Shown here: piece by piece, positions 32,741 to 43,537 of the stretch
Layout of the letters: every line of letters begins with the position of its first letter
How positions within the stretch are numbered: the stretch's first letter is position 1
From: Pseudozyma flocculosa PF-1
Lineage: Eukaryota; Basidiomycota; Ustilaginomycetes; Ustilaginales; Ustilaginaceae
Assembly (NCBI RefSeq): GCF_000417875.1
Contig: NW_006920870.1
Coordinates: 1,118,727 to 1,182,726 of the forward strand
Length of the DNA stretch: 64,000 nucleotides
Direction: 5' to 3'
The notes under the pieces: model-generated
Told to the model about the DNA's origin: nothing
The model's database searches: none
The model's input: the letters and a program-made list of their open reading frames with translations, nothing else
Translations under genes and position numbers: made by a program

Positions 32741-35212
32741 TCAGAGCCACATACTCTTGGCGGCAGTCGAGGCGTCGGTGCCCTCCCTCGCGTGCCCGGC
32801 CCGCTCGACAGTGAGGTGGTTGCCAGTCGAGTACCAGTCGGCGCCGCTCGACGAGGCCGGCATGGCTGTCGCCGATGTGGTGGGCGAGCGCTGCTGCATG
32901 GCCATGATGCGTGACGACCTCCTGGATCCTGAGTGGTCGTTCTCCTCGTCCGAGCGGCGCGACGCCAGCTCGTCTTCCTCGGCCGTCGATAGCGGCTCGT
33001 AACCCTCGTTTTCGGCGGCCTCTTGCCTCTGCCGGTGCTTGAGGTATCGGCTGAGCGCCATCGGGATCAGGCTGGCGATGCTGAGCAGCAGCAGCTTGAT
33101 GACCATGTCCCGGTTCCAGATGTGGCTCGCAATCGCCTTCATGCCGCCGCCGCCGCCGCTCTTGAGCCCTGAACCGTCGTCGACGGGCAGCGCCTCGACA
33201 ATCTCCTGGAGCAGGTCACCCACCTGGCAGGTGACAAAGTTCCACGGGATCGAGCCGACGGCGAGCGTGACGCCGTAAGGCAGCAGCGGGACGCCGAGGA
33301 CGCCGCAGGCGATGTTCATCAGCCCGTACGGGATGATGGGCAGCACGCGCAGCACCAGCAGGTACGACCAGACGGCGCCGTCGGCGCTGCCGCGCGAGTT
33401 TGAGATCATGACGCTGCGCCCCGATGCGTGCGCCCGCCCGGGAGAAAGGGCCCTGCGCATCGCGTCCAGCGGCTTGGCGAGCCCGGGAAGCGAGGTGATG
33501 AGCGGCGCCAGCGGTGCCGAGAGGAGATAGCAAAAGACTCCGCCGACCGCAGTGAAGATCGAGGTGTAGACGGTGCCCATGTAGGTGCCGTACATGGCGC
33601 CGTAGACGACGTTCATGATGAGGCTGCCGGGGATCGTAAACGACTGCTTCCACGTAAAGAGGGCCGAGATGACGAGCAGGGTGTGCGTGTGCGCCTTGGC
33701 GCTGCTCTCCGAGTACCGCTTCAGGCTGAAGGCAATGTCGCGAATCTCGGCCAGCGTCAGGCTGGTGATGTGCTTGGGCAGCGTGAGGGGCAGCGTCGAG
33801 ATCATAAACGCGATGCAGCTCGTGGCGGCGACAAAGATGACGGCCAGGAAGGCCAGGCGAGGCAGGTATGGCCGGATCGGCGGCAGCGAGATCCGCCACG
33901 AGCTCATGTTGATCTGGATCCTCGGCAGGAGAGCGGCCAGGGTACGCCCGAGGCTGTCGATCCGGAAGCTGTCGCTGTCCCACTTGGCAGCGCCGATACG
34001 CCCAAAGGAGCGCTCGGACGAGGTCGTATGGGTCGACGTCGGCGTCGGCGGCCGGCTCGAGAAGCCCGACATGAGATGCGAAGGCAGGACTCCCTGCATG
34101 TTGAGCGTCGACTCGGGCCGTGTCGGGGGCGAAAAGGGACGTGAAGACGCTATTGGCGAGGATCGGCCCGACGAGGTCGTCAACGGCGGCGTGAAGGGTG
34201 CCTGGTTGGGATACGGCGGCGTCGTGGTGGTCGGCCTGCCGCTATCAAAGCTGGCCTGCGCGGCGCTCCAGGGATGCCTGGAAGCGCCGTGATGCCGCGC
34301 CTGTCGAGGTGTCACGATCGACGGCAGCTTGCCAGATTGCTCGTAATTGGGTGCCTCGTCCAGATCGCTCGTCGGAGTCAGCGGAGGGCTGTCGGCATTG
34401 AAGCCGCGGAGGCCATCTGGACCCGCCGGCCGTGCTGCAGGCATGACCAGGGGCTGAGGCTGTGCCGGGCGGACCTTTGCCTGCCAAGCTGGAAATGTGG
34501 GCTTGGCCGCGGGCATCTCGTCCTGTGGCGTTTGTGCCGGGCTTCCATCCTGGTTTGCGCCGCTGGTGAACGACGAGATGAACGAGCGCAGGCCAGCGAG
34601 TTTTGGCCGTTGCAGGAACTGGTTCCTTGGCATGGCCCTCTTCTTGTCCGTCGAGTCGTCCGACTGAGCATCTGAGGCATCACTCGGAGAACGTGGCCGA
34701 GATCCGCTCGCCGCGTTGGAGTCATCCTGGTAGGCGCCGCCGAAGCCGGAGCGCTCGACATTGCTGAGGACCTCGAGCCCCTGGCCAAGGCTTGCCATTG
34801 TCCTGGATCGGTCATGGTCATTGCGCTTGCCCGTAGTGAGGGTGAAGTCGGGGGTGCCAGGGCCACGAAAAGGGTGATGGAGAAAGTCATCCACAACGGG
34901 CGAGAGGGGCGTCACGCCGAGGCTCGAGGGGACTGCGATGAGCGACACGCCGTTGGAAGAGATTGATCGTGCGCGAGAGCGAGGGCCGCTGGTCGTGGCG
35001 GCAAAAGGATCGCGGCGGAGGGCAGCCGAAGAGGCCTGCGCGTCTGAGCCGTCGGGCAGCCGCTGTGATAAAGGCCCTTCGTGGCCCATGATGTCTTCGA
35101 TAGAGGCGTGAGAGGCTAGACGGGCCGCTGAGCCTTCGCGGCCGGGCGAAGGGTGCTCGGTCATAGCCCGCTGGAGTCGTGGCGGCGACTGAGGAGGTGG
35201 CGATGAAGCCAT
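32741..35212 (-). CDS. TVP38/TMEM64-type (DedA/VTT domain) membrane protein with a long disordered N-terminus
   Basis: One exon of 823 residues. The first about 430 residues are Ser/Pro/Thr-rich and disordered. A first membrane helix follows near 440-470 (LAFLAVIFVAATSCIAFMIS). The VTT/SNARE-associated core has FTIPGSLIMNVVYGAMYGTYMG, a Gly-rich loop and re-entrant segment, then LRVLPIIPYGLMNIACGVLG and GSIPWNFVTCQVGDLL, and a last helix near the C-terminus. The PGS...G and R-(x)-P-G/I-x-P-(Y)-x-x-x-N elements mark the Tvp38/DedA superfamily. Its members sit in Golgi or ER membranes; several relatives act as lipid scramblases. The N-terminal extension is far longer than in yeast Tvp38 and may be regulatory. 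ATG 35212 is used; a second Met at residue 16 is possible. Confidence 0.9.
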   Translation of the reverse strand: MASSPPPQSPPRLQRAMTEHPSPGREGSAARLASHASIEDIMGHEGPLSQRLPDGSDAQASSAALRRDPFAATTSGPRSRARSISSNGVSLIAVPSSLGVTPLSPVVDDFLHHPFRGPGTPDFTLTTGKRNDHDRSRTMASLGQGLEVLSNVERSGFGGAYQDDSNAASGSRPRSPSDASDAQSDDSTDKKRAMPRNQFLQRPKLAGLRSFISSFTSGANQDGSPAQTPQDEMPAAKPTFPAWQAKVRPAQPQPLVMPAARPAGPDGLRGFNADSPPLTPTSDLDEAPNYEQSGKLPSIVTPRQARHHGASRHPWSAAQASFDSGRPTTTTPPYPNQAPFTPPLTTSSGRSSPIASSRPFSPPTRPESTLNMQGVLPSHLMSGFSSRPPTPTSTHTTSSERSFGRIGAAKWDSDSFRIDSLGRTLAALLPRIQINMSSWRISLPPIRPYLPRLAFLAVIFVAATSCIAFMISTLPLTLPKHITSLTLAEIRDIAFSLKRYSESSAKAHTHTLLVISALFTWKQSFTIPGSLIMNVVYGAMYGTYMGTVYTSIFTAVGGVFCYLLSAPLAPLITSLPGLAKPLDAMRRALSPGRAHASGRSVMISNSRGSADGAVWSYLLVLRVLPIIPYGLMNIACGVLGVPLLPYGVTLAVGSIPWNFVTCQVGDLLQEIVEALPVDDGSGLKSGGGGGMKAIASHIWNRDMVIKLLLLSIASLIPMALSRYLKHRQRQEAAENEGYEPLSTAEEDELASRRSDEENDHSGSRRSSRIMAMQQRSPTTSATAMPASSSGADWYSTGNHLTVERAGHAREGTDASTAAKSMWL

Positions 35213-37140
35213 GGTCGGCAGTGCTCGAGGGGGGACCTGAGCTCGACGGTGCGGCGACTTGGCAGCTGCGGCCGAGAGGGAGTGTCAGGAGGTCCTCGGT
35301 GGAGCAGTGGGCGGACGGGGGGCACGCGTGCACCGTCGAGCGCGCAATCGAGACTGGAGCAAAGGAGGTGGGCAAGTTGACGAGGGACGAGGAGCTCCGA
35401 TGATGGTCGTGGTGGTCGAGAGTAGGGAGGTGGGGCGAGCAGAGTCGAGCGGTAGAGAAGTCGAAGGCAGCGGCTGGTCCGGTGGGTCCGAGGTGTCCGG
35501 TAGGTAGGCTGGGCAGCTCACGTCAACCGCCTGGCCGGCCTGCCTGGCCTCTCTATCTGGCGCTCACACATCCACCCGCCCCTGTGTGGCAGCAGGTAGG
35601 CTTGGCCGGCTGCACCGCCGCGTGCTCTCAATTTTTCTCCGTTGGCGCTGCGCTGTGCTGCCTGCCTGCCTGCCTTCCTGACTGCCCTGACCGCCAGCCA
35701 AGGCCTAGCCTTGGTCCGCCCGCCCTCGTCACGCTACGAAGGTGCCATGCCCGTGGTACACGGCTAGGTGGTGCTCGCACCTGCTTGCTTGCTTGGAGGT
35801 CCATGCCAGCTCGTACCGGTAGCGAAGCAGGGGCCAGAGCGCTTCATTCCGAGCGCGGGTCGGATCTGGCTCCTAGGCTGACTGCATCCGGCTGACAAGT
35901 CGACCTGCCTGGCGGCCACTTTTTGGGGGGCGGCCAGGGCAAAAAGTTTCCGGGCGCAGCCAGCTGCGACCAACGACGTACGGACTTAGCGACCCGGCGC
36001 CGTCCATCCGGCCGGACTGTCTGCGCTGCCCCTCCACCCGAACAGGAGGCTAGGCGGGCAAGCGGAGGATCGACAGACGGCGTCTGCGTCACCCGCTTCT
36101 CGGCGTGTGTTTGCAGAGACAGATGCAAGCAGCGAGCAAGCAAAGCAGCAGCGGCAGCACCCTGCCTGGGGGCCAGCAAGCAAGCTGCAAGCGAAACCAA
36201 CGCACGGCGAACGCAACCACGCACGTACGTCTTCCGCGGAAAACGGGTCCACGCCCCTGCCAGACCGCGCGCGCTTTTCGGCTTCTGCCGCCCGAAACCC
36301 CGCCGCTCCGCCCGGATGGCATATGGCAGGCAGGCCCGGGCAAGGCAAGGCACGGGCGATTGGCCGATGCCATCGGAGGGCTTCCGCGGGCCGCCCTGAC
36401 CTCTCACGAGTCGAGCAAGAGGGGAGCGAAGGGGCGCCGCCAGCATCTCCTAGGCCGGGAGGCCAGGTGCCAACACTTGACCCGGCTTGTGCGGCAGTCG
36501 ATGCTTGCTTGCTTGGCCCAGCAAGCAAAGCGCGGCCAACCTTTTGCACCTCGGCCAGCCGTGCGTCGTCGTCATGGAAGCCCAGCCAAGGCAGCGTCCG
36601 CCCGGCCAAGGAAACGTCCGCCCAGCCGGACGTGCTATCGCAGCGGGGCTGAAGACATGATGGGCAGAAAGCTAGGCGATGGATGCCCGCCAGTCTCTCG
36701 TTTCCGTCCCCGCTCACTCCTCCCATCTCCAGGGCGCTGGCCAAGGGGAGGACATGTCTCGATCGGCAGCACGGTCCCGTCATCCATCCTAGCTCAGCTT
36801 CCATGGCCAGGAACACTCGATAGAATGCACAGCACGCTCCACACTCTTCTGGCCCTCCGTCATGCCACGTCTGCTCTGCGCGCATCCACAGGGCGGTGCT
36901 CGCACACAGCGGAAGAGAACGAAGGCCATCATAAGCACAGCCTGCTTCATGGAACAGCACAAATGACAACGTGGCGGTGCGGGGTGCCCCGCAAACGACG
37001 TTCCATCGGAACAGGACCTCCTCCTCCACCCGGACCGATCTTCCACTACTACCGACGAATACTGTAAGCGTGCCTTCGTCTCGGCCCGACCGACGGCTCG
37101 TCGACGGCGCTCGGGCTTGCTAACCTCCATCGCGCACGGA
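35213..37140. other. Intergenic spacer (1.9 kb)
   Basis: Upstream region of the TVP38-like gene and 3' flank of the epoxide hydrolase. Short GCCTG, CTTGC and CAAGC repeats are frequent. The word CACGCACGTACGT near 36221 is shared with the spacer near 20378. The long open frames here are Arg/Ala-rich and lack domains. Confidence 0.55.
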
Positions 37141-38844
37141 TCAGTGCTGCGGCCTCGGCCAGTGCTCGTTGGCGAAGTCCACCACGTCCTCCACCAGCGC
37201 CTGCGGATGGTCGAGTGCGGCAAAGTGGCCGCCGTACTCGTGCTGCCTGAAGTGCACCAGGTTAAATGACGAGCGAGGGAACCAGCTGCGCGGTCCGCCC
37301 AGGATCTCGTGGGGGAAGGCCGAGTGGCCGCTCGGCTTGTCCTTGACGGGGCCGAGGAGTTTGAGGCCTTCCTTGTACCACAGCTTGGCCGACTCCTTGT
37401 AAGGCAGGAATGCTGTCGAAGAGCAGTGCGATCCACAGCGTAACGTCAGCACCTTGCAGTCAGTCTCTGCAGAGCAGCCAACCATCCAAAGCGCGAGCTC
37501 ACATGTGTGGATGCTGCCGGTGAGGTAGTAGATCATCACGTCGATCCTGTCGAGATGTCAAGCAGGCAGCAGCAGTGACGCCACACGGTCAGCCACCGTT
37601 CTCACCGCTCGACCACGCAATGCCGGCACTCACAGGACGCTCTCTTCTGTCATCTCGGACTCCCTGTTGCCCTTGCCACGCTCGGCGAACGCAGGGCAGC
37701 GCGGGTCGGACCAGTCCTTGAACTTTTCCAGGAACCACGCGAGGATGCCGACTGGCTCGTCGTAGAGCGCATACCCCAGCGTGGCAGGCCGCGAGTTCTG
37801 GATGATCAAATAAGCTGCGTGGCGAAGTTGGCAGGCATCGAGTAGGGCCAGACAGCGCCAGTCGTCAGATCCCGCACCTCCTTGGTTCGTCCCGAGACGG
37901 CGAGACAGGTCGCACTCACCGTTGCCTTTGGTGATGTAGTCCTGCGACCTCAGCAGCGCCGAGCATTCTGCGTCCGTGTAGCCGAGCAGGCCGAGATGGC
38001 GGGTGAGCTGGAAGCCGCTCAGCCTCTCCACCGCCATGAGCGGGTACACCCAGGTGGGCATGCTGGTGGGTGGCGCAAAGTTAGTGTGGTAGATCTTGCA
38101 CGCCGGGTAGACGGAGAGGCAGCGCGACACGACGGTGCCCCAGTCACCGCCCTGGGCCATGTAGGCAGAGTACCCGAGCACCGAGGTCATGAGCGTATTG
38201 AAGACGCGCGCCGTGTCAGTGAGCTGCCACCCTTCGCGAGGCGGCTGCGACGAGAGGCCGTAGCCGGGCAGCGAGGGGACGACGACCTCAAAGGCGGGGG
38301 AGCGGTTCTCGACCAGCCTCGCGGCGAAGTGGGAAGCCTCTGTGAACGCGCCAGGCCAGCCGTGCGAGAAGATCAGAGGGATTGGAGGCATCGGCGGCGC
38401 CTCCTTTGGCTTGAAGTGCTGGTAGTGGACCGTGACGCCCTCGATCTCGACCTGGTAGTGGGGATATCTGAGAGCGCGTGGCCGTGCAGCGGAGCAGAGC
38501 CGGGCCTAGCCCCCATCAGCACACGTCGAGCGTCCATGAAGCGGAGGCACGAACCGGTCGACTCACTTGTTGAGCTGTGCCTCGACCGAGCGCCACCAGG
38601 CCTTGACGCCGCGACCCTTTTCGCCCAAGGGTCGCTGCTGGCTGTCTTCGGGATTGCCCGACCTCCAGTGGGACAGAAACCTTTCGAGGTCGGTGAGATC
38701 GGTGCCATACTCCTTGGGGTCCTTGATGCCCTCGACGATGGGCTTGGCGGGCAGCCTTGCATCGTCGAGCTTGGCCTGGAGTCGATCCAGATCGGCCTCG
38801 GGAAAGGCGATCTGGATCTGCCTCGGCTTGCCCGCTTGCGACAT
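37141..38844 (-). CDS. Epoxide hydrolase (EHN + alpha/beta hydrolase, microsomal-type family)
   Basis: Five exons (38844-38567, 38467-37920, 37814-37634, 37546-37503, 37412-37141; introns 87-105 bp, one exon only 44 bp) splice in frame to 440 residues. The N-terminal EHN region (IQIAFPEADLDRLQAKLDDARL) leads to the alpha/beta hydrolase. This has the oxyanion motif HGWPG (128-132), PSLPGYGLS, the nucleophile Asp201 in GGDWGTVVSR, and the catalytic His413 in EYGGHFAALDHP. Layout and motifs match fungal soluble epoxide hydrolases of the Aspergillus niger type. These open epoxides to vicinal diols by way of an ester on the Asp. The natural substrate is unknown; detoxification or a secondary-metabolite step is possible. 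It is divergent from CYS3 over 1.2 kb. Confidence 0.92.
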
Positions 38845-40065
38845 CCTGGCTCGTGTGCTCGGATTGCTGGGATCAGATAGAGGGCGGCTTGCTGCGCTGG
38901 CGTCGTTTTGGCGAAAAGGTGGCCGGCTTTGTGGGTCGTCTGCTGCTGTTGTGTCTCGGTGGCGAGGCCTCAGCGGATGGAGGTCGATCGGTTGGAAGCG
39001 GACGTTGGCAGCTGGCCAGATCTTGCGTGCTGGGACGTGCGCAAGCCCACCCGCTGTCTTTCGCCTCCACTTCCCGGCTCGAAGCAAGCAGCCGATCCGA
39101 TCCGATCCATATCCGAGGCTGACAAGGCGGGGCAAGGCCCTCCCAGCATGACGTTGGCCAGACGCGGGGCCGAAGATCTTCGAGGCTGGCCGAAGCTGGC
39201 CCGCGCCGCTCTCTTGCGGCCGAGAGAAGGCGCAGCCTTCGGACAAAGTCCGAGGCCGACGAGGGGATTTGGGCCGACGCCGACAGCACCGGTCGGGCAG
39301 CTGGTGGGTCGAGCACGCCATCCTGGACCCTGCAGACGACAAACGCTGGCCTGCCTGGCCCGGGACCTCTTTGCCCTTCTCGGCGAAAAGTCCGGTCTTT
39401 GGCATTTCCCGCTCCACGGGAACCGGCCCTCATGCCGACGGTCGGTGGCGCCGCCAAGCAACGAGCAACTGGCCTGGCCTGGCCTGGCTTGGCTGACTGC
39501 CCTGCCAGGCTGCTCAGCAGTCGCACCCCCTGGCCTGCCTGTCATGCTGGCTCGTGTGGCGGCAAAAGCAGCTGACCTTGCGACATCGCCCCAGGGGTCA
39601 TGGCGGGAGCGGGAGAGCGACGACCGAAAGAGGGCCATTCCGAGCCACCAGGGGGCCAGGCAGGGCAGCGCAGGGATCGTCGGTGTTGGTTGACAGCAGC
39701 TCAGCCTCCGCGAGCGAGCACGCACGCCCGCCCTCTCCGTTTGGATTTTTTCTTTATCGCCGTCGCCCAGAGGTTCAGGCACGCCGCGGCCACAAATTTC
39801 TGGTACACGGCGGGCGGGCCGACGGGTCGCCATCCGATATAGATATCGAGGGCCATCCGCTCCATCTGCCGGTGTCGTCTCTCTCCTCATCCACCTTTCC
39901 CTCTCGCCACCACCAACACCAGCACCGCCGCCGCCACCTTCGCTTGTGGCTCTCTTCCCTCGTCACCGGATTTGCCCCGTTCCCCTCGACGCCCGCCGCA
40001 CCAGCAGTCGGACTGTATCCGGACCTCCTCCAAGTTTGGCCTCTCTCCATCACCTTCCCACCGCC
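38845..40065. other. Divergent promoter region, epoxide hydrolase / CYS3
   Basis: Contains TGGCC repeats near 39472-39492, a T7 tract near 39746 and a TATAGATATC word near 39839, about 220 bp before the CYS3 ATG. The 120 bp before that ATG are CCA/CT-rich leader. No exon is supported. Confidence 0.55.
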
Positions 40066-41506
40066 ATGACCGTCCCTGCAGTCGCCAACGGCAGCGGCCA
40101 CACCGCCTCGAGCTCGACCGCCTCCTCCTCCCAGAATGATGCCGGCCACCACGCCGCCGCCTTCCAGGGCTTCTCCACAAAGGCGATTCACATCGGTTCG
40201 GAGCCCAACCCCGCGACCGGAGCCGTCATCCCCCCCATCAGCCTGAGCTCCACCTTTGCCCAGGACGGCATCGGCAACCACAAGGTGAGTGTCGCCTGAC
40301 GCTGTTTTGCTCGCGAGCGAGCCGACCTCTGTGCTGACATGGCTGTGCTCGCCCCCTCGCCCCTCCTCGCCGCCTGCACCTCAACAGGGCTACGAGTACT
40401 CCCGATCCGGCAACCCCAACCGCGACTCGTTTGAGCGCGCCGTCGCCGCCCTCGAGAACGGCACCCGCGGCCTTGCCTTTTCGTCTGGATCGGCCGTCAC
40501 GGCCACCATCCTCAACTCGATGCCCGCCGGCTCCCACGTCGTCAGCGTCAACGATGTCTACGGCGGCACCTACCGCTACTTTACCAAGGTCGCCACCGCC
40601 TCGCAGGGCATCACCACCAGCTTTGTCCAGATGGACGGCGCAAAAGACGAGGTCAAGGAGCGCGTCAACCAGGCCATCCGCAAGGAGACGTCGCTCGTCT
40701 GGATCGAGACGCCGACCAACCCCACGCTCCGCGTCATTGACGTCCCCCTGATTGTCAGCCTGGTCCGCTCCCACCCGCTCGCATCGCCCGACGTCAAGAT
40801 TGTCGTCGACAACACCTTCATGAGCCCCTGGTTCCAGAACCCGCTCGACCTCGGCGCCGACCTGGTGATGCACAGCGTCACAAAGTACCTCAACGGCCAC
40901 AGCGACGTCGTCATGGGCATCGCCGCCCTTAACGACGACGAGTGGGCCGACCGCCTGGCGTTCCTGCAGAACTCGATTGGCGCCGTCCCCTCGCCCTTCG
41001 ACAGCTGGCTCGCGCTGCGCGGCCTCAAGACGCTGTCGCTGCGCATGAAGGCGCACGGCGAGTCGGCGCTCGCCATTGCCCAGTACCTCGACTCGCACCC
41101 GGCCATCGAGACGGTCATCTACCCCGGCCTCCCCTCGCACCCCGGCCACGAGGTGGCCCGCCGACAGGTGACCAAGCGTGCCCGCTCGGCGCACACGGCG
41201 TCGACCGAGAGCGGCGCGTTCCCCTACGGCGGCATGGTGTCGTTCCGCCTCAAGGTGGACCCATCGGACGACGCCCCGGCGGACAAGGTGCTGTCGAGCC
41301 TGCGGATCTTTACGCTGGCCGAGTCGCTCGGTGGCGTCGAGAGCCTGATTGAGCTGCCCAGCAAGATGACGCACGGCAGCGTCGCGCTCGAGGACCGGAT
41401 CCGACTGGGCATCGGCCACAACCTGATCCGAGTCAGCGTCGGCCTCGAGGAGACTTCGGACCTCATCGAGGACCTGCGACAGGCGCTGGCCGCCGCTGGC
41501 CTCTGA
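40066..41506 (+). CDS. CYS3: Cystathionine gamma-lyase
   Basis: Exons 40066-40284 and 40388-41506 (103-bp intron, phase 0) encode 445 residues. After a Ser/Ala-rich N-terminus, the PLP fold has FSTKAIHIGSEPNPATGAVI, YEYSRSGNPNRDSFE, FSSGSAVTATI and NDVYGGTYRYF. The PLP-binding Lys239 is in HSVTKYLNGHSDVVMG, and the C-terminal domain has LAESLGGVESLIELPSKMTH and IRVSVGLE. This matches cystathionine gamma-lyase, which splits cystathionine to cysteine, 2-oxobutyrate and ammonia in transsulfuration. A gamma-synthase or O-acetylhomoserine enzyme of the same fold is less likely given the SLGGVESL context. Around residues 335-350 there is a charged Arg/Ser/Thr-rich insert before GGMVSF that is longer than usual. 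Confidence 0.92.
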
Positions 41507-42353
41507 AGGAGGGCGACGTTTCTCCAGCTTCCTTCCGATATCTTGCCTCTACGCCGCCGCCACCCGCTTCCAGTCATACCCCACTCTGCTATCTCCTCGA
41601 CCTGGCTCGGATCCGTGCAGGATAGAGGCCAACGCTTCTGGCCATCCTTGCAACCCTACGCAACCTAGCACGCATGCACGCTCCGCCCTGCCTTCGACCC
41701 GCCCCGCTCCGCCTCGCCGTTTCCTTCGGCCAGCCAGATAGAATTGCCGTCATCCCCCCTTGCGCTTCTGCACCATGTGTTATCATTTCTGTCTTTTGGC
41801 GCCCCGTCGCCCGCTACCGCTTTGCCTTGCTCAAGCCCAACGACGATCCTCGTGACAACCGTGTCCTTCCGTTCGTCCGCAGGGAGCTCTGTGGGACTCG
41901 AGAGTCTGACCAGGTGTGGCTCGCACGTGTTGGTGTCGGTGTGGGTGTGGGTGTGAAGGCGTGGCAGCAGGGCCAGGGTCGGGGTTGCGGGGTAACTAAG
42001 CAGCCCAACCGTACGTGCTGATGTCACCCGCCCTGGGTCAACCTTTTTCTTTTCCCAGCCAAGCGGGAAGATCCGTCCTCCACAAATAAAAATCGAACCC
42101 GGCTAGGGCCTTCGCCTCTCTCTTCTTCGACGTCGCTCTGCTTTGCCGCCGTTGGCAGGGCTGACCAGCTGACCGAAGCCGGCAGCCTACACTCGCTGGC
42201 CCGTTTGCTGGCCCTGGCCATCGGCGTCAACGGGCAAGCCCTCTCTCTGTCCCTCCTGGTCCTTCCTGCTCGACATCGTCCCACCATCTTCTTCCCGCCC
42301 GAACATCCCACCGCATATCCAGACGGCGGACAACGAGCCGCACAACGACGACG
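41507..42353. other. Intergenic spacer between CYS3 and the P-loop gene
   Basis: 847 bp with a GTGTGG-type repeat near 41935-41957 and an AAATAAAAA stretch near 42083 that could be a TATA-like element about 270 bp before the next ATG. No gene is supported. Confidence 0.55.
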
Positions 42354-43286
42354 ATGCGCGCCTCTACCTCGATGCCCAGCACGTTGCGCGGCATCTCGAC
42401 GTCGGCGCGGACACAGGCGCAGCGCTCCGCCACGGTGCTGGCGCCACCCCGTACCACGGCGTCGCGCTCCCTCGCCGACGGACGGACGACGTCGCCACCC
42501 CGCCTCGTTCCCCCCTACGTCGGGCCGGCATCCGCCTCGTTTCCCTCGGTATCCGCGTCGAGCCTGACAAGCAGGGGCCCGCAGAGATGCGTCCAGGACT
42601 CGTTCCGACGCCTTACCATGTCCAGGAGGGGGTTCGTCTCTTCCTCATCGCTACCTCCGCAAACGGGCAAGCAGGGTGCAACGCGGGGATCAAGCGAGGC
42701 TCTTCTCGGTGCCGTAGCGGCAGCGTCGACGGTCGTACTCCTCACGCTCTACACATCGGGCCAGGTATTCGCAGACGATGCCAAGAAAGACGACGACGGG
42801 ACGACGACGACGAAGAAGAAAGACGACGAAGGACCGACGCTCCTCGTCCTCCTTGGCTCGCCACGATCCGGCAAGAGTACGCAGGCGCAGCGTCTGTCGA
42901 AACGCTTCAACCTGCCCATCCACCCATCCTCTTCATCACCGACACCACCCCCCGAAACCCAGCTGTACATCTACGAGCTCGCCGACGCCACCCCGTCCGC
43001 CGTAGAATCGCTGGAGAAGGGGTCGGCGCCCATCTGGTGCATCCTCTTCTTCGACCTGCCCCTCGACGCCTACCGCAAACGCTTCCCGGACGACGACGAG
43101 GGCGCAAAGAAGCTAGAGCGCCAGAGGGACGACGTCATCCGCGTCGTCAAGCGCTTCCGCGACCAGGGGAACATCCTCGAGATCTCGGCAGACTGGGAGT
43201 CGCCCGACGAGGTGTGGGAGCAGGTCGAGGCCAAGGTCGAACAGATCCTCGAACTCAAGGAGCGCGGAGAGGAGCTGGGCTGCTAA
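42354..43286 (+). CDS. Mitochondrially targeted P-loop protein resembling a degenerate nucleoside-monophosphate kinase
   Basis: One exon, 310 residues. The N-terminus is long, rich in Arg/Ser/Thr and nearly free of acids, as in a mitochondrial presequence. A hydrophobic helix follows near 115-135 (LLGAVAAASTVVLLTLYTSG), then a Lys/Asp linker. A Walker A motif, LLVLLGSPRSGKSTQAQRLS (168-176 is GSPRSGKST), resembles adenylate/UMP-CMP kinases. The C-terminal part (FFDLPLDAYRKRF, RVVKRFRDQGNILEISADWESPDEVW) matches the end of that fold. Between them the NMP-binding helices and the DGFPR-type motif expected for this family are missing or replaced by a short Pro/Ser-rich segment. Nucleotide binding is likely; normal NMP kinase activity is doubtful. 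It is convergent with the sirtuin gene, with 251 bp between stops. Confidence 0.75.
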   Translation: MRASTSMPSTLRGISTSARTQAQRSATVLAPPRTTASRSLADGRTTSPPRLVPPYVGPASASFPSVSASSLTSRGPQRCVQDSFRRLTMSRRGFVSSSSLPPQTGKQGATRGSSEALLGAVAAASTVVLLTLYTSGQVFADDAKKDDDGTTTTKKKDDEGPTLLVLLGSPRSGKSTQAQRLSKRFNLPIHPSSSSPTPPPETQLYIYELADATPSAVESLEKGSAPIWCILFFDLPLDAYRKRFPDDDEGAKKLERQRDDVIRVVKRFRDQGNILEISADWESPDEVWEQVEAKVEQILELKERGEELGC

Positions 43287-43537
43287 GGTCGACGACGAGC
43301 AGGTGGTGGTGCTGCTCCCAGCCAGCGACAACGACTGCTGGCATGGAACGATGGCCGCATGGCCGTGACGATACGATCCCTCATCCTTTGCATCATCGAC
43401 GACAGACCCATCTCGGCCCTCCATTTGTAGCATACGACGTACATCGTCCTGTCATCATCGCTTCTTCATCCGTTCGGCAAAATCTCGATGGCGTCTGGTC
43501 ATTGATTGTCCTGTTGCGAGCCAAGGCGGCCGTCCTG

